Source: Rhodoferax sp.
Lineage (GTDB): Bacteria; Pseudomonadota; Gammaproteobacteria; Burkholderiales; Burkholderiaceae_C
NCBI RefSeq assembly: GCF_028715765.1
Contig: NZ_JAQURE010000007.1
Span: 46,214 to 110,213, forward strand
Direction: 5' to 3'
Length of the DNA stretch: 64,000 nucleotides
A program made the position numbers and the translations under genes. Numbering within the stretch: the first letter of the stretch is position 1; each line of letters begins with the position of its first letter. A model generated the notes under the pieces. The model ran no database searches and was not told the DNA's origin. It saw only the letters and a list, made by a program, of their open reading frames with translations. Below, in pieces: positions 16,070-26,776 of this stretch.

Positions 16070-18331
16070 TTATTTGGTCTCGAAATTGGTCACGCCGTCC
16101 CAGTCAGGCAATTGGGGAAGAGACTGCTGTGCAGTGACGCGCTGGGCATACAACACATAAAGCGTTTTGCTGCCATCCAGGCGTTGCAGCTGGGCAATCA
16201 ATTCACTGCTCTCTTCATGATGTTGCGCCCGGTAAGCTGCTAAAAATGCATCCCACAGCGCCAATTCACGCGCCTTCTCTTTGCTGAGCTGCCCGACGGT
16301 GGTCAATGGCGTAAAAATGGCAATGGATTGCTGCTTGCCTTTGACGCGCACCAGGTCAAGCTCTTGCCAGACAAAGTTACTGGCCAAAAGCCGAGTGGAC
16401 TCACTGGCCACCACGCTCACGCCATAGACTTTACACAGGCCTTCGAGCCGGGAACCCAGGTTCACGGCGTCGCCAATGACGGTGTAGCTGCGTCGAATGT
16501 TGGAACCCATGTCACCCACAAACATCTGGCCGGTGTTGAGCCCAATGCCCAACCCAATGTCGAAGCCGGTATTGGCAAAAGCACCGGTTTTATAGGCTTG
16601 ATTGATGCGGCTGATGACTTGCGCCATTTCAAGCGCGGTTTTCACTGCCAACTGGGCATGCGTGGGCGAAACAATGGGCGCACCCCAAAACGCCATCACA
16701 CAGTCGCCCATGTATTTATCGACGGTACCGCGATTGGCACCAATGACCTGCGTCAGCTCTGAGAAGACATGGTTGAGCAGCTGCTGCAGTTGCAACGGCT
16801 CAAGCCGCTCAGACATTTCAGTAAACCCACGCATGTCACAAAACATCACAGTGAGCTCATCACTGCGGGCACGCATGCTGTAGTTGTCAGGGTCTTTGAC
16901 CATTTCAAGCACCACTTCTGGTGGCACATAGGTGCCAAACAAGGCAATCAACTCGCGGCGCGAGCGCGCTACCAGCATGTAACCATAGCCCACATTCAAA
17001 ATGAAAATGGCCGCTGCCATCAACCACACGGCAGCCAGTCCAAACACCAGACTGTAGGACTGATACAACCACCCGTTGATGCCCCACAGCGCAGCCAACA
17101 CTGCCAAGCTCAAGGTCACCGCTAACGGCGCGCGCAACATGGGTAAAACCCATGTCAACGCCAAGCCCACCACCAAAATCAACAGCGCTTCATAACTACC
17201 AGAATGCGCTGGTTTGACCAGAAAACGCCGATCCAACAAACCGCTCAACACGTTGGCTTGCACCTCAATGCCTGGGTAGACGGCACTGACGGGAGTGGCA
17301 CGCACATCGCCAATGCCTGGTGCGGTGGTTCCCAGCAGCACAACTTTGCCGTTCAACTGCGCTGCGGGTACGCGCCCTGACAACACATCTCCGGCTGACA
17401 CATACTTGAAAGACCCGCCCTGAGGCCCCCCCTTGCCACGGAATGGCACCAAGATGCCCCCAGCGTCATCCACAGGAATAGTGAATGTTTTATCTGGCCA
17501 CTTGAGCACAATGCTTTCCAACACCGGGTTGGTGCTTTCTTGGCGCAATTGCGCTGGCAAACCAGGTGTGACTTGTGGCATACCCACCAGACGGCGAAAC
17601 ATGGCCAAAGCCAAAGACTCGTAATACTGCCCAGCATACCTTGCCACCAGTGGCAAGACTCGCACCACACCGTCGGCATCTGTGCGTGAGTTAAAAAAAC
17701 CTGCCAAGGGTGCGGCTTGCGCCACTGTGGCTATGTTGGATCCAAAACCACTCCAATCAAGCTGCGGCACGCTGCGATTCGGTTGCGTTTGCGCCGGCAT
17801 GACTGGCGTTGGCAACACCCCATTGGTGCGCCCTTGCTGATCGCTCGAGAAGTAATACCCCATCACCACAGGGCGGTCTTGCAGCGACTTGGCAAACATT
17901 GCGTCAAAGTCAAGAGACGGCGCTAGTTGCTCAAACTGCGCCAAAAACTCGGTGTCATGGCTGAGTTTTTGCGCCGCAAGCCCCTTCAAATGATTCAAGC
18001 CAGAGCTGACATCAGGTTCAGCAAACACCACATCAAAACCAAGCAAAGCAATGTGATACTGACCAAACAGCGCCTGGGTCAGATCGGCTATTTTGTTGCG
18101 AGACCAAGGCCAGCGACCAAATTCAGCCAGGCTTTTTTCGTCCACATCCACAATCACAATGCGCTCATCGCGGGTGTTGGGCATGGCAGAGCGCAAGCGT
18201 GCGTCATAGACCATGGCATCGAGCCGATCGACTGCATCCAGATGCCACACACCCAGACTGTGCATCAAAGCCAGCAACAGCGGCAGCAATGACAGCAGCA
18301 AGCGCTGCCAATGCCGTTTAATGAATTGCAT
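16070..18331 (-). CDS. CHASE2-domain adenylate/guanylate cyclase
   Basis: 753 residues. One N-terminal membrane helix (about 10-28), a periplasmic CHASE2 sensor (about 45-370; hallmark VDVDEKSLAEFGRWPWSRN), three membrane helices (about 380-455) and a class III nucleotide cyclase domain (about 490-670): MFCDMRGFTEMSE with metal-binding Asp, DKYMGDCVMAFWGAP with the second Asp, and IGLNTGQMFVGDMGS. The product is probably cAMP, but substrate specificity cannot be read with certainty. It lies two bases upstream of the GAF-ATPase and after the FHA gene, inside a kinase/phosphatase operon. The CHASE2 domain is shared with the kinase, so both may sense the same signal. Confidence 0.95.
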   Translation of the reverse strand: MQFIKRHWQRLLLSLLPLLLALMHSLGVWHLDAVDRLDAMVYDARLRSAMPNTRDERIVIVDVDEKSLAEFGRWPWSRNKIADLTQALFGQYHIALLGFDVVFAEPDVSSGLNHLKGLAAQKLSHDTEFLAQFEQLAPSLDFDAMFAKSLQDRPVVMGYYFSSDQQGRTNGVLPTPVMPAQTQPNRSVPQLDWSGFGSNIATVAQAAPLAGFFNSRTDADGVVRVLPLVARYAGQYYESLALAMFRRLVGMPQVTPGLPAQLRQESTNPVLESIVLKWPDKTFTIPVDDAGGILVPFRGKGGPQGGSFKYVSAGDVLSGRVPAAQLNGKVVLLGTTAPGIGDVRATPVSAVYPGIEVQANVLSGLLDRRFLVKPAHSGSYEALLILVVGLALTWVLPMLRAPLAVTLSLAVLAALWGINGWLYQSYSLVFGLAAVWLMAAAIFILNVGYGYMLVARSRRELIALFGTYVPPEVVLEMVKDPDNYSMRARSDELTVMFCDMRGFTEMSERLEPLQLQQLLNHVFSELTQVIGANRGTVDKYMGDCVMAFWGAPIVSPTHAQLAVKTALEMAQVISRINQAYKTGAFANTGFDIGLGIGLNTGQMFVGDMGSNIRRSYTVIGDAVNLGSRLEGLCKVYGVSVVASESTRLLASNFVWQELDLVRVKGKQQSIAIFTPLTTVGQLSKEKARELALWDAFLAAYRAQHHEESSELIAQLQRLDGSKTLYVLYAQRVTAQQSLPQLPDWDGVTNFETK

Positions 18332-18372
18332 GGTGGGCGGTTTTGACAGGGGGCTAATACATCAAAGGCGCA

Positions 18373-18999
18373 TCAAGACTGAATGAACTGCATCTGGGTT
18401 CCAGCCAGCTCAATTTGGTCTCCCGACTTCAGCACCACCGGCTCACTGCCCACCAACACACCATTGAGCTTGGGCTGGGCACCGCCTTCCACATGACAAA
18501 TCTGAAAATGATGTTGCCTTTTGGTGATGGCCGCCACAGCCACCCCTGGTTTACCAATGGTAGTGACAATTTTTGTCAAGGTCATTTCTCGACCGGCCGC
18601 GGGTCCCGACACCACTTTGATGGCACCATGAATTTCAACAGGCATCACGGGCGCGGGCGATGCAGCGGGTCGGGCTTTGACCAGCATGGTCTTTTCAAAA
18701 TCATCAGCCACCGGATGACCTTCAAACTTGAGTTTGTACTTGCCCAGCTCCAACACATCACCATGCGCCAGCAGTTGCTTTTTGATGGCTTTGCCGTTGA
18801 CAAAAGTGCCATTGGTGCTGCCCACATCTTCCGCAGTGACCTGGCCGGCAACCAAATACAGAACGGCATGTTCGCCACTGACCGCCAGGTTATCGATCAC
18901 GATATCGTTGTAAGGACGTCTGCCGACCGTGGTTTTATCTTTGGTCAGCTGGACTTCCTTGATCACAACATCATCAATCGTGACAATGAGCTTTGGCAT
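18373..18999 (-). CDS. FHA-domain protein with two FHA modules
   Basis: 208 residues, no signal peptide. The first FHA domain (about 18-92) has the phosphothreonine-binding pattern TTVGRRPYNDIVIDNLAVSG EHA and GSTNGTFVNG. A second, more degenerate FHA-like domain occupies about 125-208 (TIGKPGVAVAAITKRQHHF, LNGVLVGSEPVVLKSGDQIEL). FHA proteins read Ser/Thr kinase phosphorylation and bring partners together. Its position between the PP2C phosphatase and the CHASE2 cyclase makes it a likely phospho-adaptor for the kinase encoded upstream. Confidence 0.93.
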   Translation of the reverse strand: MPKLIVTIDDVVIKEVQLTKDKTTVGRRPYNDIVIDNLAVSGEHAVLYLVAGQVTAEDVGSTNGTFVNGKAIKKQLLAHGDVLELGKYKLKFEGHPVADDFEKTMLVKARPAASPAPVMPVEIHGAIKVVSGPAAGREMTLTKIVTTIGKPGVAVAAITKRQHHFQICHVEGGAQPKLNGVLVGSEPVVLKSGDQIELAGTQMQFIQS

Positions 19000-19038
19000 G
19001 ATGGCCTCCTGAAATTTTGTGGTTTAAAACTCGATTTT

Positions 19039-19848
19039 TCATGTGGTTGAGTGCTTGGCTCGGCCAAACAGTGACGACATCAACCCGGCTGGCACGTCAG
19101 TCGGCAAAACTTTCGTCAAAAGTACAGCAATGTTATCGCGTCCACCTTTGGCATTGGCTTGCGCCACCAGCTCGGCACCAGTGGTTTCAAGCGTGGCAGC
19201 GGTTTTCAAGACATTGGCAATGTCGGCGTTGTCAAGCATGTCTGTCAGACCATCAGAGCACATCAAATAAATGTCTTCGGCCAGCACCGGATAGGTGTTG
19301 ACGTCCATTTGCAACACTTCTTCGGAGCCCAAGGCACGGGTGAGTAAATTTTTGCCAGGCGCCACAGCGGCTTGTTCGAGCGTCAACAAACCAGCATCCA
19401 CCTGCTCTTGCAGCATGGAATGGTCTTTGGTGAGCTGCACCAGTTCACCTGAACGAAAACGGTAGCAACGTGAGTCGCCCACATGCCCCAGCGTCACTCG
19501 GTCAGCTTGAAAAACACCCACTACCAGCGTGGTGCCCATGCCGGTGTACTGAGGGTTGGAGATGGCCGCCTGCAAAATAGATTGGTTGACTTTGTGGGCG
19601 CAGATGTCGATGGCTTTGCCAATGTGTGCTGGATCAGCATTTTGCGCGCCAGCCGACAACCAGCGCACCAGTTCTGATTTCATGAACACGGTGGCCATGC
19701 CACTGGCCACTTCACCTGCGTTGTAGCCGCCCATGCCATCTGCCAAGACTGCCACACCGTGAGACTCATCAAAAGTGACCGCATCTTCATTGTTGGTGCG
19801 CACGCGCCCCACATCGGTGAGTGCAAAAAATTTGAATTTCATAGACAA
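19039..19848 (-). CDS. PP2C-type serine/threonine protein phosphatase
   Basis: 269 residues, all one PP2C (PPM) domain. Metal-binding motifs: RTNNEDAVTFDE, VLADGMGGYNAGEVAS, VGDSRCYRFRSGEL, MCSDGLTDMLDNADI and GGRDNIAVLL. It should remove phosphate from Ser/Thr residues using Mn or Mg. Two bases separate it from the preceding CHASE2 kinase gene, so kinase and phosphatase are produced together. In type VI secretion clusters a kinase/PP2C/FHA trio works as a switch; here no type VI genes are present. Confidence 0.96.
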   Translation of the reverse strand: MSMKFKFFALTDVGRVRTNNEDAVTFDESHGVAVLADGMGGYNAGEVASGMATVFMKSELVRWLSAGAQNADPAHIGKAIDICAHKVNQSILQAAISNPQYTGMGTTLVVGVFQADRVTLGHVGDSRCYRFRSGELVQLTKDHSMLQEQVDAGLLTLEQAAVAPGKNLLTRALGSEEVLQMDVNTYPVLAEDIYLMCSDGLTDMLDNADIANVLKTAATLETTGAELVAQANAKGGRDNIAVLLTKVLPTDVPAGLMSSLFGRAKHSTT

Positions 19849-19850
19849 GC

Positions 19851-22562
19851 TTAAATTTCCAGATCAGGGGGTGTTGCTTTGGGGGGATGGGGGGAAGCCG
19901 CCGCAGCAGGCCACACATCGGTTTTTTCAAAAGACAAACCTGTCGCGGGTACGGTGGCGGCAAACGTTTGGGTTTTCTCAAAAGCCGGTGCGCTGGCCTG
20001 GTTCAAAGCTTGGGGCGGCAAAGCGGGTGCGGCCGTGGGCTCTGCTGCCAAAGTTGCCAACACCGCGTTGAGGTCTTTGGCAAACGCGTCACCATCGGCA
20101 TAGCGCAACTGTGGGTTTTTGATCAAGGCGCGTTGCACCACTGCAGCCAGACTCAAAGGCAGGTCAGCGCGCACAGTGCACACATCAGGCGCTTCCTCGT
20201 TGGCAATTTTGTACATCAACTCCGTCATGGACTCGCCACGGAACGGCAGCACACCGGTGAGCAACTGAAACAGCATCACCCCGAGCGAATACAGGTCGCT
20301 GCGACCGTCCACCCGTTTGCCAGCCAATTGCTCGGGCGACATGAAGCTGGGCGTGCCCAGCACCAGCCCGGTTTTGGTTTTGCTGGAGTCTGTGATGCGG
20401 GCAATGCCAAAGTCTGTGACCTTGACCGTGTCACTGGCCGCCTCATACATGATGTTCGCTGGCTTGATGTCGCGGTGCACCACATGTTGGCTGTGCGCAT
20501 AAGCCAGCGCCTGCGCCACCCGCGCCACGATGGAAATCACTTGCGGCACAGGCAACAAATGCCCCGCTTTGGTGAACTCGGTCAGGTCTTTGCCTTTGAG
20601 GAATTCCATGGCAATGTAGGCCAGGTCATGCTCTTCCCCGGCATCGAAGATGGTCACAATGTGCTGGTGTTGCAGCCGCCCAGCCGTTTCAGCCTCGCGG
20701 AAAAAGCGCTCACGGGCATCGACCAGCTCGTCGCCTTCAAATTCGTTGCTCAGTGCCAGGGTTTTGATGGCCACCACGCGACCAATTTTGGGGTCTTTGC
20801 CCAAATACACCACACCCATGGCACCCTTGCCCAGCTCTTTTTCGACCTGATAACGCCCCAGCATGGGTTTTTCAACCGCCCCTTCGGTCAGCAACAGGGT
20901 GCCGCCCGGGTGCGCACTGCCACCGCCCAGCATCACCGTTTCAGAGAGGTTTTTGGCGCGGTTGAGCTTAACCTTCAAGTCTTTGAAACCGGCGTTGAAG
21001 CTGGCCATGTGTTCATAGACCGTTTGCGCTTTGTTGAACTGGCGTTTGCGCTCAAAGTCAAGTGCCAGGTTATAGAGGTTGTCCATCACGTCAGGCGCCA
21101 ATGGCACGCGGCGAAAGCGGTCAAACGCCATGTCCAGCTGCCCCTGACCCTGCAGTGCCAGACCCATCATGCGGTTGGTTTCGGCTGACTCTTCATCGGC
21201 TTTGATCTTGCCCGCCTCGGTGAACAAAAAGCGCTTGGTCGTCAAAGCCAAATGACCCAACACCAGCAAAGTAGCAGGAAACACCAGTGGCAGCCAAACC
21301 GCCTGGCTTGAAAGCAAAGCAAATTCCGCAATCAGCAACAGCAAAAACATCGCACTGGTGGCCGCTGCAGCGGCACCTGCAGAGAGTCTGGGCAAAGCCA
21401 AAATCAGGTACAAGCTGACCCCGCACAGCAGCAAAGGCCCCACCCAGCTGCTCCATGCCGGCTGCACAATGAAATGCTCTTGCAAAATGCTCGACGTGAT
21501 GTGTGCAATGGTCTCGGCCGGTGACAGCGCGGGGTTGCCAGGTACCGGAAACTGGGTTCCAACACCCGCGGCAGTGGCACCGATGACCACCACCTTGCCC
21601 GCGTATTTGGCCGCTGGAATCTTGCCAGAGAGCACGTCATAAAAAGAATCCACGACAAATGCTGGCCGACCGTCTTTGCTGGGGTAAAACTGGGGCTGCA
21701 TCAACGCCTGCGCATCGGTTTTGATGCGCAGGCGGCCTATTTGAACCGATTCACCCGGCACCAAGGTGATGTCTTTGGTGGTCAAGTTCAAGCTGTTGAG
21801 CGCTGCCAGCAAGGCCATCGAAGGTACCGCGTGACCAAAATAATTGACCAACAGCGGCTCTTGCCTGACGGCGCCATCCACATCTTGAATCTGGTTCAGG
21901 TGACCCACGCCTGCTGCCACTTGCCCCAAGCTGGCCATCGGCCACTGGCCTTTGTTGGCCGGCAGCGAAAAACCTAGGTTTTCTTCAACTGCACTGCGGC
22001 TTGCAAAGTCTGGCAGCGCCACGTCTGGATTGCCTTGGGGTTGACCCAGCTGATAAACCGAGGGCACGATCACGTTGCCCGCGGCTTTGAAACTGCTCAC
22101 CAGTTGGCCATCGGTATCAAGTGCAGACTCGGCTTTGGCAATGACCTCTGACAAAGCCTGGTGCTGCACTTCGGTTTCTGGACTGACACTTGAAGCCAGC
22201 AACACTTCTTTCATTTGCCGAATGAAAGTCAGACCCCGATCCACTTGGGGCTCAAAAAAGAAGGCCGTGTGAACTATGGTTTTGGCCTTGGCTTGAGCCA
22301 GTTGGTCAATCAGCTTGGCATGCACATCCCGCGACCAGGGCCAGCGCCCAATGTTGGCAATGCTTTGGTCATCAATGGCGATCACGGCAATCTGTGGCGA
22401 TGGCTGGCGCGATGTGCTGGTGCTGGCAAAGTCATAAAAACGTCGCTCCAGGGTGCTGATGGTGTCGGTTGAAAAATGCAGCACCACCACGGCCATGACC
22501 AACACCAAGGCCACCAGCGCATCCGAGCGAAAAAATGAAGTTATTTTGGAGTTTGACACCAT
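19851..22562 (-). CDS. CHASE2-domain serine/threonine protein kinase
   Basis: 903 residues. N-terminal membrane helix, periplasmic CHASE2 sensor (about 40-375; AIDDQSIANIGRWPWSRD), membrane helices (about 380-450), a TPR-like helical linker (about 470-540; MDNLYNLALDFERKRQFNKA), then a Hanks-type kinase domain (about 570-825): LGKGAMGVVYLG, AIKTLAL with the catalytic Lys, HRDIKPANIM, VTDFGIAR and GTPSFMSPEQLAG. The C-terminal ~65 residues are Ala/Pro-rich. The normal layout puts the kinase N-terminal; here the sensor comes first and the kinase last, mirroring the cyclase of the same operon. First signalling gene, 19 bases after terC. Confidence 0.96.
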   Translation of the reverse strand: MVSNSKITSFFRSDALVALVLVMAVVVLHFSTDTISTLERRFYDFASTSTSRQPSPQIAVIAIDDQSIANIGRWPWSRDVHAKLIDQLAQAKAKTIVHTAFFFEPQVDRGLTFIRQMKEVLLASSVSPETEVQHQALSEVIAKAESALDTDGQLVSSFKAAGNVIVPSVYQLGQPQGNPDVALPDFASRSAVEENLGFSLPANKGQWPMASLGQVAAGVGHLNQIQDVDGAVRQEPLLVNYFGHAVPSMALLAALNSLNLTTKDITLVPGESVQIGRLRIKTDAQALMQPQFYPSKDGRPAFVVDSFYDVLSGKIPAAKYAGKVVVIGATAAGVGTQFPVPGNPALSPAETIAHITSSILQEHFIVQPAWSSWVGPLLLCGVSLYLILALPRLSAGAAAAATSAMFLLLLIAEFALLSSQAVWLPLVFPATLLVLGHLALTTKRFLFTEAGKIKADEESAETNRMMGLALQGQGQLDMAFDRFRRVPLAPDVMDNLYNLALDFERKRQFNKAQTVYEHMASFNAGFKDLKVKLNRAKNLSETVMLGGGSAHPGGTLLLTEGAVEKPMLGRYQVEKELGKGAMGVVYLGKDPKIGRVVAIKTLALSNEFEGDELVDARERFFREAETAGRLQHQHIVTIFDAGEEHDLAYIAMEFLKGKDLTEFTKAGHLLPVPQVISIVARVAQALAYAHSQHVVHRDIKPANIMYEAASDTVKVTDFGIARITDSSKTKTGLVLGTPSFMSPEQLAGKRVDGRSDLYSLGVMLFQLLTGVLPFRGESMTELMYKIANEEAPDVCTVRADLPLSLAAVVQRALIKNPQLRYADGDAFAKDLNAVLATLAAEPTAAPALPPQALNQASAPAFEKTQTFAATVPATGLSFEKTDVWPAAAASPHPPKATPPDLEI

Positions 22563-22581
22563 CGTTCCTGTGTTGAGGGGT

Positions 22582-23289
22582 TCAGCGCAAATGCGAGGCC
22601 TGATTTTTCATCCGCCGACTCAAGGCGGTGCCCAACAACCCCACCCCCAGGGCACCACCCAAGGCAACAATGTAATGCCAACTGCCAGCCTGAGGCAACC
22701 ACAAAACCAACGCCGGGTCGGTCACCGCCATGCTGGCGGCGATCCACCCCAGCAACATGCCGCCCAAAGTGACGATGGATGGAAACCGATCCATCAGTTT
22801 CAAGATCAGCTGACTGCCACCCACAATGACGGGAATGCTCACCATCAAGCCAAAAATCACCAACGGCATTTGATGCTGCTCACCGGCATTGGTGGCGGCA
22901 CCCGCGATGGCAATCACATTGTCAATGCTCATCACCAAGTCCGCCACAATGACGGTTTTCACGGCCGCCCAGAGCTTGTCGCTGGTGTGAAACTCTGAAT
23001 GCCCCTCGTCTTGTGGCAACAACAATTTCACCCCGATCCAAAACAGCAAGGCCGCGCCGACCAGCTTCAAATAGGGCACCTGGAGCAAAGTCAAGGCAAA
23101 CGCAATCAAGATGACGCGCAACACGATGGCGCCCAGTGTGCCAAAAATAATACCCTTCAAGCGCTGTGTGGCGGGCAATTGGCGGCAGGCCAACGCGATC
23201 ACCACCGCGTTATCACCCCCAAGCAAAATGTCAATCAAGACAATTTGCCCAACTGCCAACCAAAAATGAGGGGTTAAAAATGCATCCAA
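22582..23289 (-). CDS. TerC family integral membrane protein
   Basis: 235 residues with seven predicted membrane helices. TerC/YjbE hallmarks: IDILLGGDNAVVIALACRQL near the start with the conserved Asp pair, and ADLVMSIDNVIAIAG in the second half. Family members are implicated in metal (Mn) efflux or metallation of exported proteins. The long acidic/His loop after LLLPQDEGHSEFH could bind metal. It is the first gene of the run leading into the CHASE2 kinase (19-bp gap). I see no clear yybP-ykoY riboswitch in the short leader. Confidence 0.93.
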   Translation of the reverse strand: MDAFLTPHFWLAVGQIVLIDILLGGDNAVVIALACRQLPATQRLKGIIFGTLGAIVLRVILIAFALTLLQVPYLKLVGAALLFWIGVKLLLPQDEGHSEFHTSDKLWAAVKTVIVADLVMSIDNVIAIAGAATNAGEQHQMPLVIFGLMVSIPVIVGGSQLILKLMDRFPSIVTLGGMLLGWIAASMAVTDPALVLWLPQAGSWHYIVALGGALGVGLLGTALSRRMKNQASHLR

Positions 23290-23324
23290 TCGAACATCCC
23301 AACACGCGGCACACGCGCAAACCT

Positions 23325-23372
23325 GTCAAAAACAACAAAGCCGGATTGTCCACGAAATGGGCATCCGGCTTG
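23325..23372 (-). terminator. Intrinsic terminator after sucD
   Basis: Minus strand: AGCCGGAT (23370-23363) and ATCCGGCT (23346-23339), then TTTGTTGTTTTT. It lies 45 bases after the sucD stop and about 35 bases before the terC start, so the terC promoter must overlap it or terC depends partly on read-through. Confidence 0.8.
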
Positions 23373-23414
23373 CATGGCGCTGCACCTCATATGCAGCTGC
23401 ATTGGCTCAACTTT

Positions 23415-24308
23415 TTACAGCATGGCCTTGAGCAGTTTGGCCATTTCAGACGGGTTGCGTGTGACTTTGAAGCCACATTCTTCCATCACTGCCAGCTTGG
23501 CTTCAGCGGTGTCAGCACCACCAGAGATCAAGGCACCGGCATGGCCCATGCGCTTGCCTGCAGGGGCGGTCACGCCGGCAATGAAACCCACAATGGGTTT
23601 TTTCATGTTGAGCTTGCACCAGCGAGCGGCTTCGGCTTCGTCCGGGCCACCAATTTCGCCAATCATGATGACGGCATCGGTGTCGGGGTCGTCGTTGAAA
23701 GCCTTCATCACGTCGATGTGCTTCAAACCGTTGATGGGGTCGCCACCAATACCGACTGCGCTGGACTGACCCAAGCCGATTTCAGTCAACTGCGCCACGG
23801 CTTCGTAGGTCAGCGTGCCTGAGCGGCTGACCACACCAATGCGACCTTTGCGGTGAATGTGACCCGGCATGATGCCAATCTTGATCTCGTCAGGCGTGAT
23901 CAGACCGGGGCAATTGGGGCCGAGCAACAAGGTTTTCTTGCCACCAGCAGCTTCTTTGGCCTTCATGCGGTTGCGCACTTCAAGCATGTCCTTGATCGGG
24001 ATGCCTTCGGTGATGCAGATGGCCAAGTCCAAATCGGCTTCAACCGCTTCCCAAATGGCCGCAGCTGCGCCTGCGGGAGGCACATAAATCACGCTGACTG
24101 TGGCACCAGTCTCAGCAGCTGCTTCTTTGACCGAGGCGTAGATCGGGATGTTGAAAATCGACTCGCCAGCCTTCTTGGGGTTCACACCCGCCACAAAGCA
24201 GTTTTTGCCGTTGGCATATTCCTGGCATTTTTCGGTGTGGAACTGACCCGTTTTGCCGGTGATACCTTGGGTGATGACCTTGGTGTCTTGATTGATAAAA
24301 ATTGACAT
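23415..24308 (-). CDS. sucD: Succinyl-CoA synthetase subunit alpha
   Basis: 297 residues, normal length. With SucC it converts succinyl-CoA to succinate with substrate-level phosphorylation in the TCA cycle. Motifs: TKVITQGITGKTGQFHTEKC at the N-terminus (CoA-binding Rossmann part), PGLITPDEIKIGIMPG, GRIGVVSRSGTLTYEAV, GIGGDPINGLKHID and the active-site His in KRMGHAGALISGG. It follows sucC by 20 bases in the same operon and ends with a terminator. Confidence 0.98.
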   Translation of the reverse strand: MSIFINQDTKVITQGITGKTGQFHTEKCQEYANGKNCFVAGVNPKKAGESIFNIPIYASVKEAAAETGATVSVIYVPPAGAAAAIWEAVEADLDLAICITEGIPIKDMLEVRNRMKAKEAAGGKKTLLLGPNCPGLITPDEIKIGIMPGHIHRKGRIGVVSRSGTLTYEAVAQLTEIGLGQSSAVGIGGDPINGLKHIDVMKAFNDDPDTDAVIMIGEIGGPDEAEAARWCKLNMKKPIVGFIAGVTAPAGKRMGHAGALISGGADTAEAKLAVMEECGFKVTRNPSEMAKLLKAML

Positions 24309-24328
24309 GATGATTCCTAATCAGCAAA

Positions 24329-25492
<1,164 letters not shown>

Positions 25493-25653
25493 GAGCTCTC
25501 TCTCAGGAATAAAGGGGGGAAACAGCCAACTGACAGGCGCTCTAGACAGCCGCAGCGGCACCAGAAAATACAACTTAGAACTGTATCATGCTGATTTAGA
25601 TCAATCTTGTATAAGACTTACAAGCAACCCACTTTTTAAGACGCGAGTTCACA

Positions 25654-26595
25654 ATGCGAAAAATTTTCATCGATGGCGAAGCCGGCACCACTGGTTTACA
25701 AATCCGTGAGCGGCTCCACACCTTGCCCGGCATTGAACTCATCAGCATTGCCCCCGAGCAGCGCAAAGACCCCCAAGCCAAACGCGAACTGATGGCGCAA
25801 GCCGATTTGGTGGTGCTCTGTCTCCATGACGAAGCTGCTATTGAATCAGTAGCTATGATTGATTCATTGATAAGCACCACAGGCCAAAAAGGCCCTAAAG
25901 TCATTGACGCCTCCACGGCGCACCGCACCGCGCCGGGCTGGATCTATGGTTTTCCTGAACTCGCCCCTGGCCAAACCCAGGCCATTGCGCAAGCCCAACG
26001 CGTGGCCAACCCCGGCTGCTACGCCACCGGCGCCATTGCGCTGCTGCGCCCGTTGGTGGATGCGGGCTTGATTCCGGCAGATTTCCCACTGTGCTTGCCT
26101 GCAGTCAGCGGCTACTCGGGCGGCGGGCGCAGCATGATTGAAGCCTACGAGCAAGGCCACGCAGCCGCTTTTGAGCTCTACGGCCTGGGTTTGAAGCACA
26201 AGCACATTCCCGAGATCATGGCCTGCGTCGGCCTGACCCGCCGCCCTTTGTTTGTGCCCTCTGTGGGCAACTTCAAACAAGGCATGCTGGTGCAAGTGCC
26301 GCTGCACCTGGACTTGTTGCCCAGCCAGCCCAGCGCCCAAGACCTGCACAATGTGCTGGCAGCACATTACCAAGGCTGCGCTTACGTCAAAGTTTTGCCA
26401 GCCACCCCAGAACTCAAGCTCGATGCCATCGCCTTGGCCAACACCAATCAGCTCGAATTGCGGGTGTTTGCCAACCCAGATGCGTCTGACGGTTTTCGCC
26501 ACGCGGTGCTGGTGGCGCGCCTGGACAACCTGGGCAAAGGTGCCAGTGGGGCGGCGGTGCAAAACATGAAACTCATGTTGGGCTTGCCAAAATGA
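25654..26595 (+). CDS. argC: N-acetyl-gamma-glutamyl-phosphate reductase, short type
   Basis: 313 residues; the arginine-pathway enzyme that reduces N-acetylglutamyl phosphate with NADPH to the semialdehyde. This is the short (type 2) form: [40 protein letters not shown], active-site Cys in [28 protein letters not shown] and KHIPEIM. A dispersed repeat copy (25847-25900) lies in frame between the Rossmann strand VVLCLHD and VIDASTAHR, encoding [17 protein letters not shown], longer than usual in this loop. Confidence 0.96.
   Translation: MRKIFIDGEAGTTGLQIRERLHTLPGIELISIAPEQRKDPQAKRELMAQADLVVLCLHDEAAIESVAMIDSLISTTGQKGPKVIDASTAHRTAPGWIYGFPELAPGQTQAIAQAQRVANPGCYATGAIALLRPLVDAGLIPADFPLCLPAVSGYSGGGRSMIEAYEQGHAAAFELYGLGLKHKHIPEIMACVGLTRRPLFVPSVGNFKQGMLVQVPLHLDLLPSQPSAQDLHNVLAAHYQGCAYVKVLPATPELKLDAIALANTNQLELRVFANPDASDGFRHAVLVARLDNLGKGASGAAVQNMKLMLGLPK
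25847..25900 (+). repeat. Dispersed palindromic repeat, copy 5 (inside argC)
   Basis: AGTAGCTATGATTGATTCAT then TGATAAGCACCACAGGCCAA and AAAGGCCCTAAA. In frame with argC. Diverged in the GCGCTTATT block, so the match rests mainly on the TAGCT start and the AAGC..CACAGGCC end. Confidence 0.6.
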
Positions 26596-26598
26596 TGT

Positions 26599-26656
26599 TT
26601 TTGATAGCTACTAGCGCTTATTCCACGAGTGCTAGAGCCATTTTTAGTTAATAAAA
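26599..26656 (+). repeat. Dispersed palindromic repeat, copy 6
   Basis: TTTTGATAGCTACTAGCGCT then TATTCCACGAGTGCTAGAGC, CATTTTTAGTTAATAAA. It starts four bases after the argC stop. A good representative of the intergenic form. Confidence 0.85.
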
Positions 26657-26776
26657 ACCGCATCTGCGCGGCTGCCTGGCAGCGTGCGGGCAAAGTTTGA
26701 ACACAGCTAATTTGTCGCGCATGCAAGCCCGGTGGCAAAGGCAAGGACAAAGGCAAGCTGATCAACGCAGCCTCAG

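Noticed and set aside
13695..22562. Type VI secretion regulatory module
   Set aside because: Kinase, PP2C and FHA genes are present but no structural type VI genes (vipAB, hcp, clpV) are in the neighbourhood.
23290..23414. yybP-ykoY manganese riboswitch ahead of the TerC gene
   Set aside because: The leader is only about 125 bases and is taken up by the sucD terminator; no conserved riboswitch core could be seen.
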